A DNA stretch of 64,000 nt from Lachnospiraceae bacterium UBA3804. Lineage in GTDB: Bacteria; Bacillota; Clostridia; Lachnospirales; Lachnospiraceae. A model generated the notes under the pieces. It had not been told where the DNA came from. It saw only the letters and a program-made list of their open reading frames with translations, and searched no databases. The first letter of the stretch is position 1. Every line of letters starts with the position of its first letter. Location of the stretch: contig DFEK01000001.1 of NCBI GenBank assembly GCA_002368665.1, positions 213,643 through 277,642 of the forward strand. The letters are read 5' to 3'. A program made the translations under genes and the position numbers. Shown here piece after piece: positions 8,088 through 15,633 of the stretch.

Positions 8088-8174
8088 TGTAAGGCTGACA
8101 ATGTTCAGCTGATGCATTGATGATTTGGATGCCGGCAGAAGTGTGGTGACTTAAGATCCGGCACGGAGGAATAT

Positions 8175-8474
8175 ATGACTTCTGAATTAGCAACAAGCGA
8201 ATTGGAAAATGTTGTTGCAGCGGCTTCGACCGGCACATCTCCGATTCGAATCGTTTTGACAATTGTATTTATCGTGATTTGTGTAGTTTTATCTGCATTG
8301 GTTTTGATGCAGGAAGGAAAGACGCAGGGTCTTGGTACCATCGCCGGAGCAGCCGATACTTACTGGGGTAAGAACAAAGGACGTTCCGCAGAAGGCGTTA
8401 TGGTGAAACTGACCAGAATTCTGGCAATCCTGTTCCTTCTTCTTGCGGTTGTTCTGAACTTAACCAAGTTCTAG
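8175..8474 (+). CDS. secG: Preprotein translocase subunit SecG
   Basis: 99 residues with two transmembrane helices (about 24-45 and 78-97) joined by the family's Gly-rich cytoplasmic loop (L-M-Q-E-G-K-x-Q-G-L-G-T-I-A-G-A-A-D-T-Y). SecG assists the SecYE channel during protein export. The N-terminus is about 20 residues longer than the shortest family members, but GGAGGA lies 5 bp before this ATG and no later start fits. A terminator follows, so it is probably monocistronic. In most Firmicutes rnr (RNase R) lies between secG and smpB; here it does not. Confidence 0.92.
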   Translation: MTSELATSELENVVAAASTGTSPIRIVLTIVFIVICVVLSALVLMQEGKTQGLGTIAGAADTYWGKNKGRSAEGVMVKLTRILAILFLLLAVVLNLTKF

Positions 8475-8496
8475 GATTCGTCCCAAAGCAAACGTG

Positions 8497-8530
8497 CCCT
8501 TGCAGATACTTCTTCTGCAAGGGTTTTTTT
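8497..8530 (+). terminator. Intrinsic terminator after secG
   Basis: A perfect 10-bp stem (8497-8506 with 8514-8523, CCCTTGCAGA arm), 7-nt loop and a run of T. Confidence 0.9.
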
Positions 8531-8552
8531 ATGCGCTTCGTGCGCACAGCCC

Positions 8553-8581
8553 TTTTCACGATTTCGGAAAAGGTGTAAAAT
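8553..8581 (+). promoter_or_regulatory. Promoter of smpB, probably giving a leaderless mRNA
   Basis: TTTTCA (8553-8558), a 17-bp spacer and TAAAAT (8576-8581). The smpB ATG starts 7 bp after the -10 element, where transcription would normally begin. The same -35/-10 pair at the same spacing occurs at 17183-17211. Confidence 0.5.
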
Positions 8582-8587
8582 ATAAGT

Positions 8588-9049
8588 ATGAGTAAAGAAA
8601 GCAAGAAACTGATTGCCAACAACAAAAAGGTTTTTCATGATTATTTTATCGAAGAGACCTATGAGGCAGGTATCGTTCTTCACGGAACGGAAGTAAAGAG
8701 CTTACGAATGGGCAAATGTTCCATAAAGGAATCGTTTCTCCGCATCGAAAACGGGGAAATGTGGATTTACGGAATGCATATTTCACCCTATGAAAAGGGA
8801 AATATCTTCAACAAAGATCCCCTTCGTACGAGAAAACTCCTGCTTCACCGAAGCGAGATCATGAAACTGGTCGGCAAGGTCAAAGAAAAAGGTTATACAC
8901 TTGTTCCCATCGAAGTCTATTTCAAGGACGGCAAAGCCAAAATTGAAATCGGTCTGGCAAAGGGAAAGAAGTTGTATGATAAACGCGAGGATATCGCAAA
9001 GAAGGATATGAAGAGAGAGGCCGAGAGAGAATTCAAACAGCGCTTCTGA
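8588..9049 (+). CDS. smpB: SsrA-binding protein SmpB
   Basis: 153 residues. SmpB binds tmRNA and carries it into stalled ribosomes for trans-translation. Family motifs are clear: I-A-N-N-K-K-x-x-H-D-Y-F-I-E-E-T-Y-E-A-G-I-V-L near the start, G-T-E-V-K-S-L-R, Y-x-M-H-I-S-P-Y, and the basic C-terminal tail K-K-L-Y-D-K-R-E. The N-terminal match places the start at this ATG although no Shine-Dalgarno sequence lies within 10 bp. Together with the -10 element this suggests leaderless translation. The tmRNA gene follows 30 bp later. Confidence 0.95.
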   Translation: MSKESKKLIANNKKVFHDYFIEETYEAGIVLHGTEVKSLRMGKCSIKESFLRIENGEMWIYGMHISPYEKGNIFNKDPLRTRKLLLHRSEIMKLVGKVKEKGYTLVPIEVYFKDGKAKIEIGLAKGKKLYDKREDIAKKDMKREAEREFKQRF

Positions 9050-9072
9050 TCATATCCGTGCACATTTACAAT
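9044..9072 (+). promoter_or_regulatory. Promoter of ssrA
   Basis: TACAAT (9067-9072) ends 7 bp before the tmRNA 5' end. TTCTGA (9044-9049), 17 bp upstream, overlaps the smpB stop and is a weak -35 match. Confidence 0.45.
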
Positions 9073-9079
9073 TGCATAC

Positions 9080-9418
9080 GGGGTAGTAAAGGTTTCGACA
9101 GGGGTAATGCAGCCGGAGAAGCTATTCGCACGCGATGCGTCAAATCGCAAATCTAAATATAAACGCTAACAAAAGAGTAGCTTTAGCAGCCTAAGCGCTG
9201 CTTGTCCGCCCGGGTTCACCCATAGATCCGGATACGGGCATCATCCTATGTGGGAAACGGCTATTGCTAAGCTTTGCGCAATGGTACGTATCATGAAGCT
9301 ACCGAGTTCTGCAGGGTGTTGACCCCCGGCAGAATAAGGGAATCCCAAACGATCAACTACGATAGTAGAAGGACGGGGAATTTACTTTTGGACACGGGTT
9401 CGACTCCCGTCTACTCCA
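9080..9418 (+). ncRNA. ssrA: Transfer-messenger RNA (tmRNA)
   Basis: A one-piece tmRNA of 339 nt. The 5' end GGGGTAG pairs with CTACTCC near the 3' end to form the tRNA-like acceptor stem, with discriminator A at 9418; the terminal CCA is not encoded. The 5' D-loop-like segment (GGTTTCGACAGGGG) and the T-arm with GGTTCGACTCCC are typical. The tag reading frame starts at GCA 9147 and reads ANLNINANKRVALAA, then TAA at 9192-9194. The tag ends in A-L-A-A, the usual protease signal. It rescues stalled ribosomes with SmpB, encoded just upstream. Confidence 0.96.
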
Positions 9419-9436
9419 CTTGAGTCGGTAAGAGGC

Positions 9437-9473
9437 GAACCCGTAGGTTCGACTCCCACCGGATTATCTCCAC
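9437..9473 (+). other. T-arm-like remnant downstream of tmRNA
   Basis: GGTTCGACTCCC (9446-9457) is identical to the tmRNA T-arm at 9397-9408, and CTCCAC (9468-9473) matches the tmRNA acceptor end at 9414-9419, but with 10 rather than 5 bases between. There is no D-arm or anticodon arm, so it is not a tRNA gene. It sits in the tmRNA 3' trailer before the terminator and may be a remnant of duplication or past integration. Confidence 0.45.
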
Positions 9474-9476
9474 GAT

Positions 9477-9506
9477 AAAAAAGCATGGCTTTGCTGTGCT
9501 TTTTTT
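9477..9506 (+). terminator. Intrinsic terminator of ssrA
   Basis: AAAAAGCA (9478-9485) pairs with TGCTTTTT (9497-9504) and runs into T residues. Confidence 0.75.
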
Positions 9507-9507
9507 A

Positions 9508-9536
9508 ATGACAAAATTATTAAAAAAGTGTAAAAT
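9508..9536 (+). promoter_or_regulatory. Promoter of the 9568-14656 operon
   Basis: ATGACA (9508-9513), a 17-bp spacer and TAAAAT (9531-9536), 31 bp before the first start codon. Confidence 0.6.
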
Positions 9537-9567
9537 AGATGCGGGGAATTTATAACAGAGGCAGAAA

Positions 9568-10677
9568 ATGAAAGAAATTACCATTATTGTACCTTCATAC
9601 AATCCGGACGAGAAACTTCTCGAAGTGGTAAAGGGATTGGTAGAGGGCGGATTCGAGGATATCCTCGTCGTCAATGACGGCAGCAAGGAAGAATGCCGGG
9701 AGCACTTTAAAGAAGTCGATCAATTCGACCAGGTTACCGTCATTACACATGAAGTGAATAAGGGAAAAGGCCGTGCCATGAAGACGGCTTTTTCGTATGT
9801 TCTTGAGAACAGACCCGACAGCATCGGCGTTATCACCGTGGACGGAGACAACCAGCATACGGTAAAAGACATCAAATATATGGCGGATCGCATGCTCGAA
9901 GATCCCCATTCGGTATTCATCGGATGCAGGAATTTTAACGATCCGAAAGTCCCGGCAAGAAGCCGTTTCGGAAACAAAATCACATCCTTTGTATTTACAT
10001 ATCTCTTAAAGATTCCGATCACGGATACCCAGACCGGTCTTCGCGGAACACCGAAGGAATATCTTCCGGATATGTTAAGCACCAGGGGTGAGCGTTACGA
10101 GTTCGAGACGGAGATGTTCTTTACCTTAAAGGAGAAAGATATTCCGTTTAAGGAAACAACGATAGAAACGGTTTATATCGAAGAGAACCAGACATCGCAT
10201 TTCCATCCGTTCCGCGATTCCTGGAAGATATATAAGCTGATTTTCCGCTTTATGTTTAAGCAGCTTTTCCGTTTCCTTAAGTTTATGGTCAGCTCTTTCC
10301 TGGCATTCCTGACCGATTTTGGCGTATATTCGCTGATGTTACTGCTTTTGGACGGTAAAATTGACGAGCGCTATGCCCTCGCCATTGCGGTCGTTGCGGG
10401 CAAAGTGGTCTCATCGATTTTGAATTTTACACTAAACCGCAAGGTTGTATTTAAGTCCAAAGAGGGCATGGGCGGAACATTGCTTCGCTATTACATCCTC
10501 TGGGCATGCCAGACGGCCTGCTCGTATGGATTAATCACTTTATTTACGATGATTTTCGGCGCGGAAACGCTGATTTTCAAGATTTTGATCAAACCCGTTG
10601 TTGATATTTTTCTTTTCCTGCTCAGTTACAGGATCCAGAAAAACTGGGTATTCAGAACCGGCAAAAAGAAACAGTAA
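9568..10677 (+). CDS. GT2 glycosyltransferase fused to a GtrA-like membrane domain
   Basis: 369 residues. The N-terminal family 2 glycosyltransferase (about 1-225) has I-I-V-P-S-Y-N-P, V-V-N-D-G-S and T-V-D-G-D-N-Q-H motifs, and a later T-D-T-Q-T-G-L-R-G, resembling polyprenyl-phosphate sugar transferases. The C-terminus (about 230-365) has four hydrophobic segments with the GtrA pattern (F-x-x-F-x-x-V-S-S..., N-F-x-L-N-R-K-V-V-F, Y-R-x-Q-K-N-W-V-F). The two parts often act as separate proteins that charge and flip a lipid-linked sugar for cell-surface glycosylation. It heads an operon with a two-component system and a patatin, 21 bp before the regulator gene. Confidence 0.85.
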   Translation: MKEITIIVPSYNPDEKLLEVVKGLVEGGFEDILVVNDGSKEECREHFKEVDQFDQVTVITHEVNKGKGRAMKTAFSYVLENRPDSIGVITVDGDNQHTVKDIKYMADRMLEDPHSVFIGCRNFNDPKVPARSRFGNKITSFVFTYLLKIPITDTQTGLRGTPKEYLPDMLSTRGERYEFETEMFFTLKEKDIPFKETTIETVYIEENQTSHFHPFRDSWKIYKLIFRFMFKQLFRFLKFMVSSFLAFLTDFGVYSLMLLLLDGKIDERYALAIAVVAGKVVSSILNFTLNRKVVFKSKEGMGGTLLRYYILWACQTACSYGLITLFTMIFGAETLIFKILIKPVVDIFLFLLSYRIQKNWVFRTGKKKQ

Positions 10678-10698
10678 CAGATTGAACCGGAGGTACAG

Positions 10699-11379
10699 AT
10701 GGAGAAGGATACCATTCTCGTCGTCGATGATGAAAGCAGAATGAGGAAGCTTGTGAACGACTTTCTGACCAAGTCGGACTTTAACGTATTGGAAGCGGCC
10801 GACGGGGAAGAAGCGCTTTCCGTATTTTCGGCAAACAAAGATATCGCGCTGATTCTTTTGGATGTTATGATGCCCAAAATGGACGGCTGGGATGTATGCA
10901 GGGAAATCCGTAAGTTTTCCAAGGTTCCCATTGTTATGCTGACTGCCAGATCCGATGAAATGGATGAGCTTCTGGGCTTCCGTTTGGGAGTGGATGAGTA
11001 TATCACCAAGCCGTTCAGCCCGAAGATCTTAGTGGCCAGAGTGGAAGCAATCTTACGCAGGATCAAGGAAAAAGGATCGGCTGCGACGATTGAATCCGAG
11101 GGCATCATTCTTGATAAGGAAGCGCATATTGTTACGGTTGACGGCAAGGAAGTGGATTTAAGTTACAAGGAATTTGAACTGCTTGCCTATTTTATGGACA
11201 ATATCGGTACCGCACTTCCCAGAGAGCGGATCTTAAGCCAGGTTTGGAATTACGATTATTTCGGCGATGCCAGAACCATCGATACACATGTCAAGAAACT
11301 CCGCTCCAAATTAGGAGAAAAGGGTAACCGGATTAAAACCGTATGGGGATTGGGATACAAATTTGAAACGGCCGATTAG
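10699..11379 (+). CDS. OmpR-family response regulator
   Basis: 226 residues. The receiver domain (about 5-118) shows the acidic D-D-E patch, the phosphorylation site in L-I-L-L-D-V-M-M-P, the T-A-R switch threonine and the T-K-P-F lysine. The C-terminal winged helix (about 130-224) has Y-K-E-F-E-L-L and the R-T-I-D-T-H-V-K-K-L-R-x-K-L-G recognition helix. It should be phosphorylated by the kinase encoded next, whose TTG start lies inside this gene (17-bp overlap). The target genes are not known; the linked glycosyltransferase, TPR and patatin genes are candidates. Confidence 0.95.
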   Translation: MEKDTILVVDDESRMRKLVNDFLTKSDFNVLEAADGEEALSVFSANKDIALILLDVMMPKMDGWDVCREIRKFSKVPIVMLTARSDEMDELLGFRLGVDEYITKPFSPKILVARVEAILRRIKEKGSAATIESEGIILDKEAHIVTVDGKEVDLSYKEFELLAYFMDNIGTALPRERILSQVWNYDYFGDARTIDTHVKKLRSKLGEKGNRIKTVWGLGYKFETAD

Positions 11380-12847
11380 AAAACAATTAACCATTACTTT
11401 TACGCTGATTTTCGCAGCACTGATTTTGGTGTTCATTCTTACCAATATTCTTCTGATGAAGAATTTCTTTTCCATGTCCAAATACCGGACTATGCATCAG
11501 GCTTATGCTCAGATTAATTCCTCCGCCAAAACCAATTCGTTTGATTCCCATGAATTCAGACTATCATTCCGTTTGATCTGTGAGAAATACAATCTGACCG
11601 GACTTGTAATCGACCAGGACGGGGAGAGCATTGTGTCCTACCAGGGAAGTGCGATGCTGATGCAGGAGTACACCGAGAATCCGGAGGCAATCAATGCCAA
11701 AACGGTCCGTCAGATCAAAAATGCAGAGAATGAAACGTACAGCATCATCTATGATCCGCAGAGTGATTCCGAATATATTGAGATGAGGGGTAACTTTGAA
11801 AGCGGTGAAAAGGTTGTCTTACGTACTTCCATGAAGGGAATCGAGAATAACGTAAGGACTTCCAATTTATTTATCGCATGGGCAGCGATTCTGGCCATTC
11901 TGGTCGGAATCCTGGCAATCGGAATGGCTTCCAAGAAAATCACGAAGCCGATCCGCGAACTGACGGAACTTTCCGAGAAAATGACCGACATGGATTTTGA
12001 TGCCAAGTATCAGGGAAGCTCCAACGATGAAGTGGACCGTCTCGGCGAAAACATGAATATCTTATCCGCCAAACTGGAGCAGACGATTCACGAACTGAAA
12101 GATGCCAATGCGGAACTGAAAGAGGATATCGAAAAAAAGGAAAAACTCGAATCCTTACAAAAAGAGTTTATCGCCAATGCATCGCACGAACTGAAAACGC
12201 CGATCGCATTGATCCAGGGCTATGCGGAGGGATTGAAAGAAAATATCAATGACGATCCGGAAAGCAGGGCCTTTTACTGCGATGTTATCATGGAAGAGTC
12301 TGCCAAAATGAACGAATTGGTACGGATGCTCATGAACTTAAACGAACTCGAAATGGGTTACCAGACTATTTCTGTTGACCGGTTTAATATAAGCGAAATG
12401 ATCGAAAACCAGATTCAGACAATGTCCCTTCCGGCCGTAAATAACGGGATCACCATCACATATGAACCGAAAGACATTTTTGTAAATTCCGATGTTTTTA
12501 AAGTGGAAGAGGTATTCCGCAATTATCTGTCCAATGCGATCAATCACTGCAGCGGCGAGAAAAAAATAGAGATTAAGACCACGGAAAACGAAGATAAAAT
12601 CCGTGTGGAAGTTTACAATACGGGAAACCGGATTCCGGAAGATGAAATCCCGAAGATCTGGGAACGTTTCTATAAAGTGGACAAAGCAAGAACCCATGAA
12701 TACGGCGGAAGCGGAGTAGGACTGTCGATCGTGAAAGCAACCATGGAATTGCTGGAAGGCGATTATGGCTGTATAAATACGGACAGTGGCGTATGCTTTT
12801 ATTTTGAACTCATGTTGGATAAAAAGGGGGTAACGGATGAATTATAA
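11363..12847 (+). CDS. Membrane sensor histidine kinase
   Basis: 494 residues: a transmembrane segment (about 9-33), an extracytoplasmic sensor of about 135 residues with no recognised fold, a second transmembrane segment (169-188), a HAMP linker (189-243), a HisKA domain with phospho-acceptor H275 in S-H-E-L-K-T-P, and a HATPase domain with N, G1 and G2 boxes (N-x-x-x-N-A-I-N-H, Y-G-G-S-G-V-G-L-S-I-V). It starts at TTG inside the regulator gene and its last 11 bases overlap the next gene. This is the cognate kinase of the preceding response regulator. Confidence 0.93.
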   Translation: MKRPIRKQLTITFTLIFAALILVFILTNILLMKNFFSMSKYRTMHQAYAQINSSAKTNSFDSHEFRLSFRLICEKYNLTGLVIDQDGESIVSYQGSAMLMQEYTENPEAINAKTVRQIKNAENETYSIIYDPQSDSEYIEMRGNFESGEKVVLRTSMKGIENNVRTSNLFIAWAAILAILVGILAIGMASKKITKPIRELTELSEKMTDMDFDAKYQGSSNDEVDRLGENMNILSAKLEQTIHELKDANAELKEDIEKKEKLESLQKEFIANASHELKTPIALIQGYAEGLKENINDDPESRAFYCDVIMEESAKMNELVRMLMNLNELEMGYQTISVDRFNISEMIENQIQTMSLPAVNNGITITYEPKDIFVNSDVFKVEEVFRNYLSNAINHCSGEKKIEIKTTENEDKIRVEVYNTGNRIPEDEIPKIWERFYKVDKARTHEYGGSGVGLSIVKATMELLEGDYGCINTDSGVCFYFELMLDKKGVTDEL

Positions 12848-13715
12848 AACAAAGTCTATTCTGTTTATTAGCATTCTATCGTGGCTTGGGCTCGGTATTG
12901 CCATCTATTATTTTTATACCGAGGTGATCCAGGATATCTTTTATCTTCCGAGCCCTTTGCTTAAATGGGGGATTATCATCGGCTCAAGTCTTGTGATTTC
13001 GGTTTTAGTAAATGTTTTGACACTTACCTTTAACGAGAGTTTTCGTTTAAAATTCGATGCCGATTCGGAGTTGTATGATCACGGTTATACCGAGAAATAT
13101 CTGGATCTTCTGGAAAAACAGGCAGATTTTCTTGCGGATAAACCTGCAAATAATAACTTTGCACCCACGTTGGTGAGACTTGCGAATACCTATCTATTTT
13201 TTGAACGGCCGAATGATGCGTATCAGTGTATCAACCGCCTGAATCCGAAGGAACTGCAACTGAAATTTACATCCGGACCGGTTTACCAGAAAAATCTGAT
13301 GGATTTCTATGATGTGCAGATGGCGGTTTGCGAGGAACTGGGGAATCTTCAGCGTGCGGATGCCGTTATGCAGGATGCAAGACCCTTCATCGATCATATT
13401 TACAAAAAAAGCATGACGACCGATCTGGTGATTGCCGAAATGTGCTGTACCTATTACAGCATGTACGGGGATTTTGACATTGCACAGACATTTGTGAAAC
13501 ATATTGAAAGTAAAGGGTCCGCATATGCGTTTTATTGTCATATGATGAATGCTAAAATCTGCAATTATCGTGGTGATTATAACGGGGCGGATGCATATTT
13601 ACATTCCGCATCTGTAATTGCGGGTAAGAAAAAGATGCTTAGTTCAATTGTTTGTGAATACCAGAAATTATTGGAGAGAAAGAGATGTCAATTACAGAAC
13701 AACTCGATAAACTGA
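12837..13715 (+). CDS. Membrane-anchored TPR-like protein of unknown function
   Basis: 292 residues with two N-terminal transmembrane segments (about 7-28 and 42-64), then a helical cytoplasmic region whose paired helices (for example A-P-T-L-V-R-L-A-N-T-Y-L-F-F-E-R-P-N-D-A and later Y-Y-S-M-Y-G-D-F-D-I-A) look like degenerate tetratricopeptide repeats. No enzyme motif is visible. It overlaps the kinase gene by 11 bp and the patatin gene by 31 bp, so it is translated with both and could bridge signalling and lipid metabolism. That link is inference. Confidence 0.6.
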   Translation: MNYKTKSILFISILSWLGLGIAIYYFYTEVIQDIFYLPSPLLKWGIIIGSSLVISVLVNVLTLTFNESFRLKFDADSELYDHGYTEKYLDLLEKQADFLADKPANNNFAPTLVRLANTYLFFERPNDAYQCINRLNPKELQLKFTSGPVYQKNLMDFYDVQMAVCEELGNLQRADAVMQDARPFIDHIYKKSMTTDLVIAEMCCTYYSMYGDFDIAQTFVKHIESKGSAYAFYCHMMNAKICNYRGDYNGADAYLHSASVIAGKKKMLSSIVCEYQKLLERKRCQLQNNSIN

Positions 13716-14656
13716 AAGAAGAAACAATAAAGTTACGGAAAAAAATGTCGGGAATAAAGGTATACTCCGGCATTGACAAACTTCCGTCGGGGAGAGCATC
13801 GGATGAGATTACCGAAGGTTGTCTTTGCTTGGAGGGAGGCGCCTGGAAAGGCGTTTATACGGTCGGCGTTTTGGATGCGCTTATGGTACACGGGATCAAT
13901 TTCCGAAGTGTTGTGGGTATTTCCGCGGGTGGCCTTTCCGGTCTCGGATACATTACGGGGCAGATCGGATTAAGCGCAAGAGTCGATCTGACATACCGTC
14001 ATGATTCCAATTATTGCGGAATCAAAGCATATAAGAAAAATCACGGAATTACCGGCTTTAGCTATCTTTATAATGAGATCTTAAAGAAGGATACGCCGCT
14101 TGATCGAAAGCGCCTTAAGGAGACGCCGCGCCGTTTTGCGGTCGGTGCGACCAATATGCTGACCGGAAAAATCGAATATTTCGAAAAAGGAAAATGCGCC
14201 AATCTGTCCGCTGCGGTCAGAGCATCGGCAACCGTTCCGTTTTTATCAAGACCGGTAGTCATGCATGGGGTTCCGTACCTTGACGGCGGATGTTCGATTC
14301 GGATTCCGTATGACTGGGCACAGGCAAGCGGTGAGAAGAAGATTATCGTTGTCAAAACCAGAGAGCGTGAATTCCGCAGGGGCAAAGACGGTTCCACCCG
14401 TCTTGCCAATCAGTTATACCGCAATTATCCGAATTTTGTGGAGAGTTTAAGCCACCAGAACAAGGACTTTAATGAATTGTGTGAGCAAATCTACAGCGAT
14501 GAAGCACTCGGGAAAACATTCGTGATCGCCCCTTCCGAAAAAGTGGAAGTCGGACGTTTTGAAGGAGATATGGAGAAACTCGGAAATCATTATTGGCTCG
14601 GATATCATGATATGGAAGCCAGACTTGATGAGCTGAAAGCTTATCTGGCAAATTGA
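13685..14656 (+). CDS. Patatin-like phospholipase
   Basis: 323 residues. The three patatin catalytic elements are present: the oxyanion hole G-G-A-W-K-G (51-56), the nucleophile elbow G-I-S-A-G (S80) and the D-G-G catalytic Asp (D200). The family hydrolyses acyl ester bonds of membrane lipids, and the protein lacks a signal peptide, so it should act on the inner membrane face. The first 31 bp lie inside the TPR-like gene, with the GGAGAG ribosome binding site also inside it. The link to a two-component system suggests control of membrane lipid turnover. Confidence 0.88.
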   Translation: MSITEQLDKLKEETIKLRKKMSGIKVYSGIDKLPSGRASDEITEGCLCLEGGAWKGVYTVGVLDALMVHGINFRSVVGISAGGLSGLGYITGQIGLSARVDLTYRHDSNYCGIKAYKKNHGITGFSYLYNEILKKDTPLDRKRLKETPRRFAVGATNMLTGKIEYFEKGKCANLSAAVRASATVPFLSRPVVMHGVPYLDGGCSIRIPYDWAQASGEKKIIVVKTREREFRRGKDGSTRLANQLYRNYPNFVESLSHQNKDFNELCEQIYSDEALGKTFVIAPSEKVEVGRFEGDMEKLGNHYWLGYHDMEARLDELKAYLAN

Positions 14657-14682
14657 CAGACTGATAAAGCGAATGATAATAT
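14653..14682 (+). promoter_or_regulatory. Promoter of the lipoprotein gene
   Basis: TTGACA (14653-14658) overlaps the patatin stop codon; TAATAT follows after 18 bp (14677-14682). This suggests separate transcription of the lipoprotein and GGDEF genes. Confidence 0.5.
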
Positions 14683-14716
14683 AAAACATATTTTGGGATT
14701 TGATGGAGGAATCAAA

Positions 14717-15604
14717 ATGAAAAAGAAATTAGCAGTTTTACTTGCAGTCGGTATGTCCACGGTACTTTTATCCGGATGTGCCTCATTAATTCGTGCGATG
14801 TACGGTTCCAATACCAACACGCAGAATCAACCGATCACAACTACGACCACAACCACAACTACAACCACATCCGAAAGCTTTGAACCCTGGATGACTTCCG
14901 AACCGGAAAGCGAATCCGAATCCGAACCTTCGACCGGAAGCACATTGGTTGGCGTGACACCGGAATATACCACAGCCACCTATCTTTCCACCGAAGCGGA
15001 GAATATTATCAAATCGCTTAACACGGATTACAGTAAGATCAACTGGGGCGTTCGTTATTCACCGGACGGAATGGACGGACTTGTTATTTCCGTATCCCCC
15101 TATTTTGATGAAGCAGGATCCTGCTATCTGGTAGTCGCATTTACAAACATCTATGATAAGCCAATCGATGTATCCGCATCCGGATATGCGAAAGGAAACG
15201 GCGGAACCAATATCGGAAGTGTTTATATGAATGTGAAAGCATTGGGACCCGGAAACACTTATATCGGCAAAGTATTCTGTTCCGATATGCCGAACGGCGA
15301 GATTCACTGGGATTACATCAAACCTGAATTTTCCGAGAAAGAATATGTTTATTGGGAAGCGGATTATACCGGTTCAACCGGCAGTATGTCAATGGATGTT
15401 GAAGTAAATGTAATGTGTAAAGAAGCAGCCGAAGTGAATCAGATTTCCGTTGTTACGGTTGATACCAAGGGTAATGTTACGGATTGCAATTCATTCTTCC
15501 CTCCTTCGGGAAGCAGCACAAATTATAACGCAATAATCAGCTTATACGGTATGGCCAAAACAACACCGGGTGATGCCTGCATTTTTGCCAATCCCGTGAA
15601 GTAG
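14717..15604 (+). CDS. Secreted lipoprotein of unknown function
   Basis: 295 residues from the ATG that follows a TGGAGGA ribosome binding site; an upstream in-frame TTG at 14693 is rejected. A signal peptide with lipobox L-L-S-G-C (C at about residue 19) predicts lipid anchoring outside the membrane. A Thr-run of eleven residues, then an S/E-rich linker, leads to a roughly 190-residue domain that I do not recognise, rich in Tyr, Gly and beta-prone segments. The GGDEF-type gene follows 29 bp later and is probably on the same transcript. Confidence 0.75.
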   Translation: MKKKLAVLLAVGMSTVLLSGCASLIRAMYGSNTNTQNQPITTTTTTTTTTTSESFEPWMTSEPESESESEPSTGSTLVGVTPEYTTATYLSTEAENIIKSLNTDYSKINWGVRYSPDGMDGLVISVSPYFDEAGSCYLVVAFTNIYDKPIDVSASGYAKGNGGTNIGSVYMNVKALGPGNTYIGKVFCSDMPNGEIHWDYIKPEFSEKEYVYWEADYTGSTGSMSMDVEVNVMCKEAAEVNQISVVTVDTKGNVTDCNSFFPPSGSSTNYNAIISLYGMAKTTPGDACIFANPVK

Positions 15605-15633
15605 TCATCTGTTTGGAAGAAAGGGAAAACCCC

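Noticed and set aside
9420..9473. A second tRNA gene after tmRNA
   Set aside because: Only a T-arm-like segment is present; no D-arm, anticodon arm or acceptor 5' strand can be found.
14693..14716. Upstream TTG start for the lipoprotein
   Set aside because: It would put eight residues before the signal peptide, and its frame contains the ribosome binding site of the ATG at 14717.
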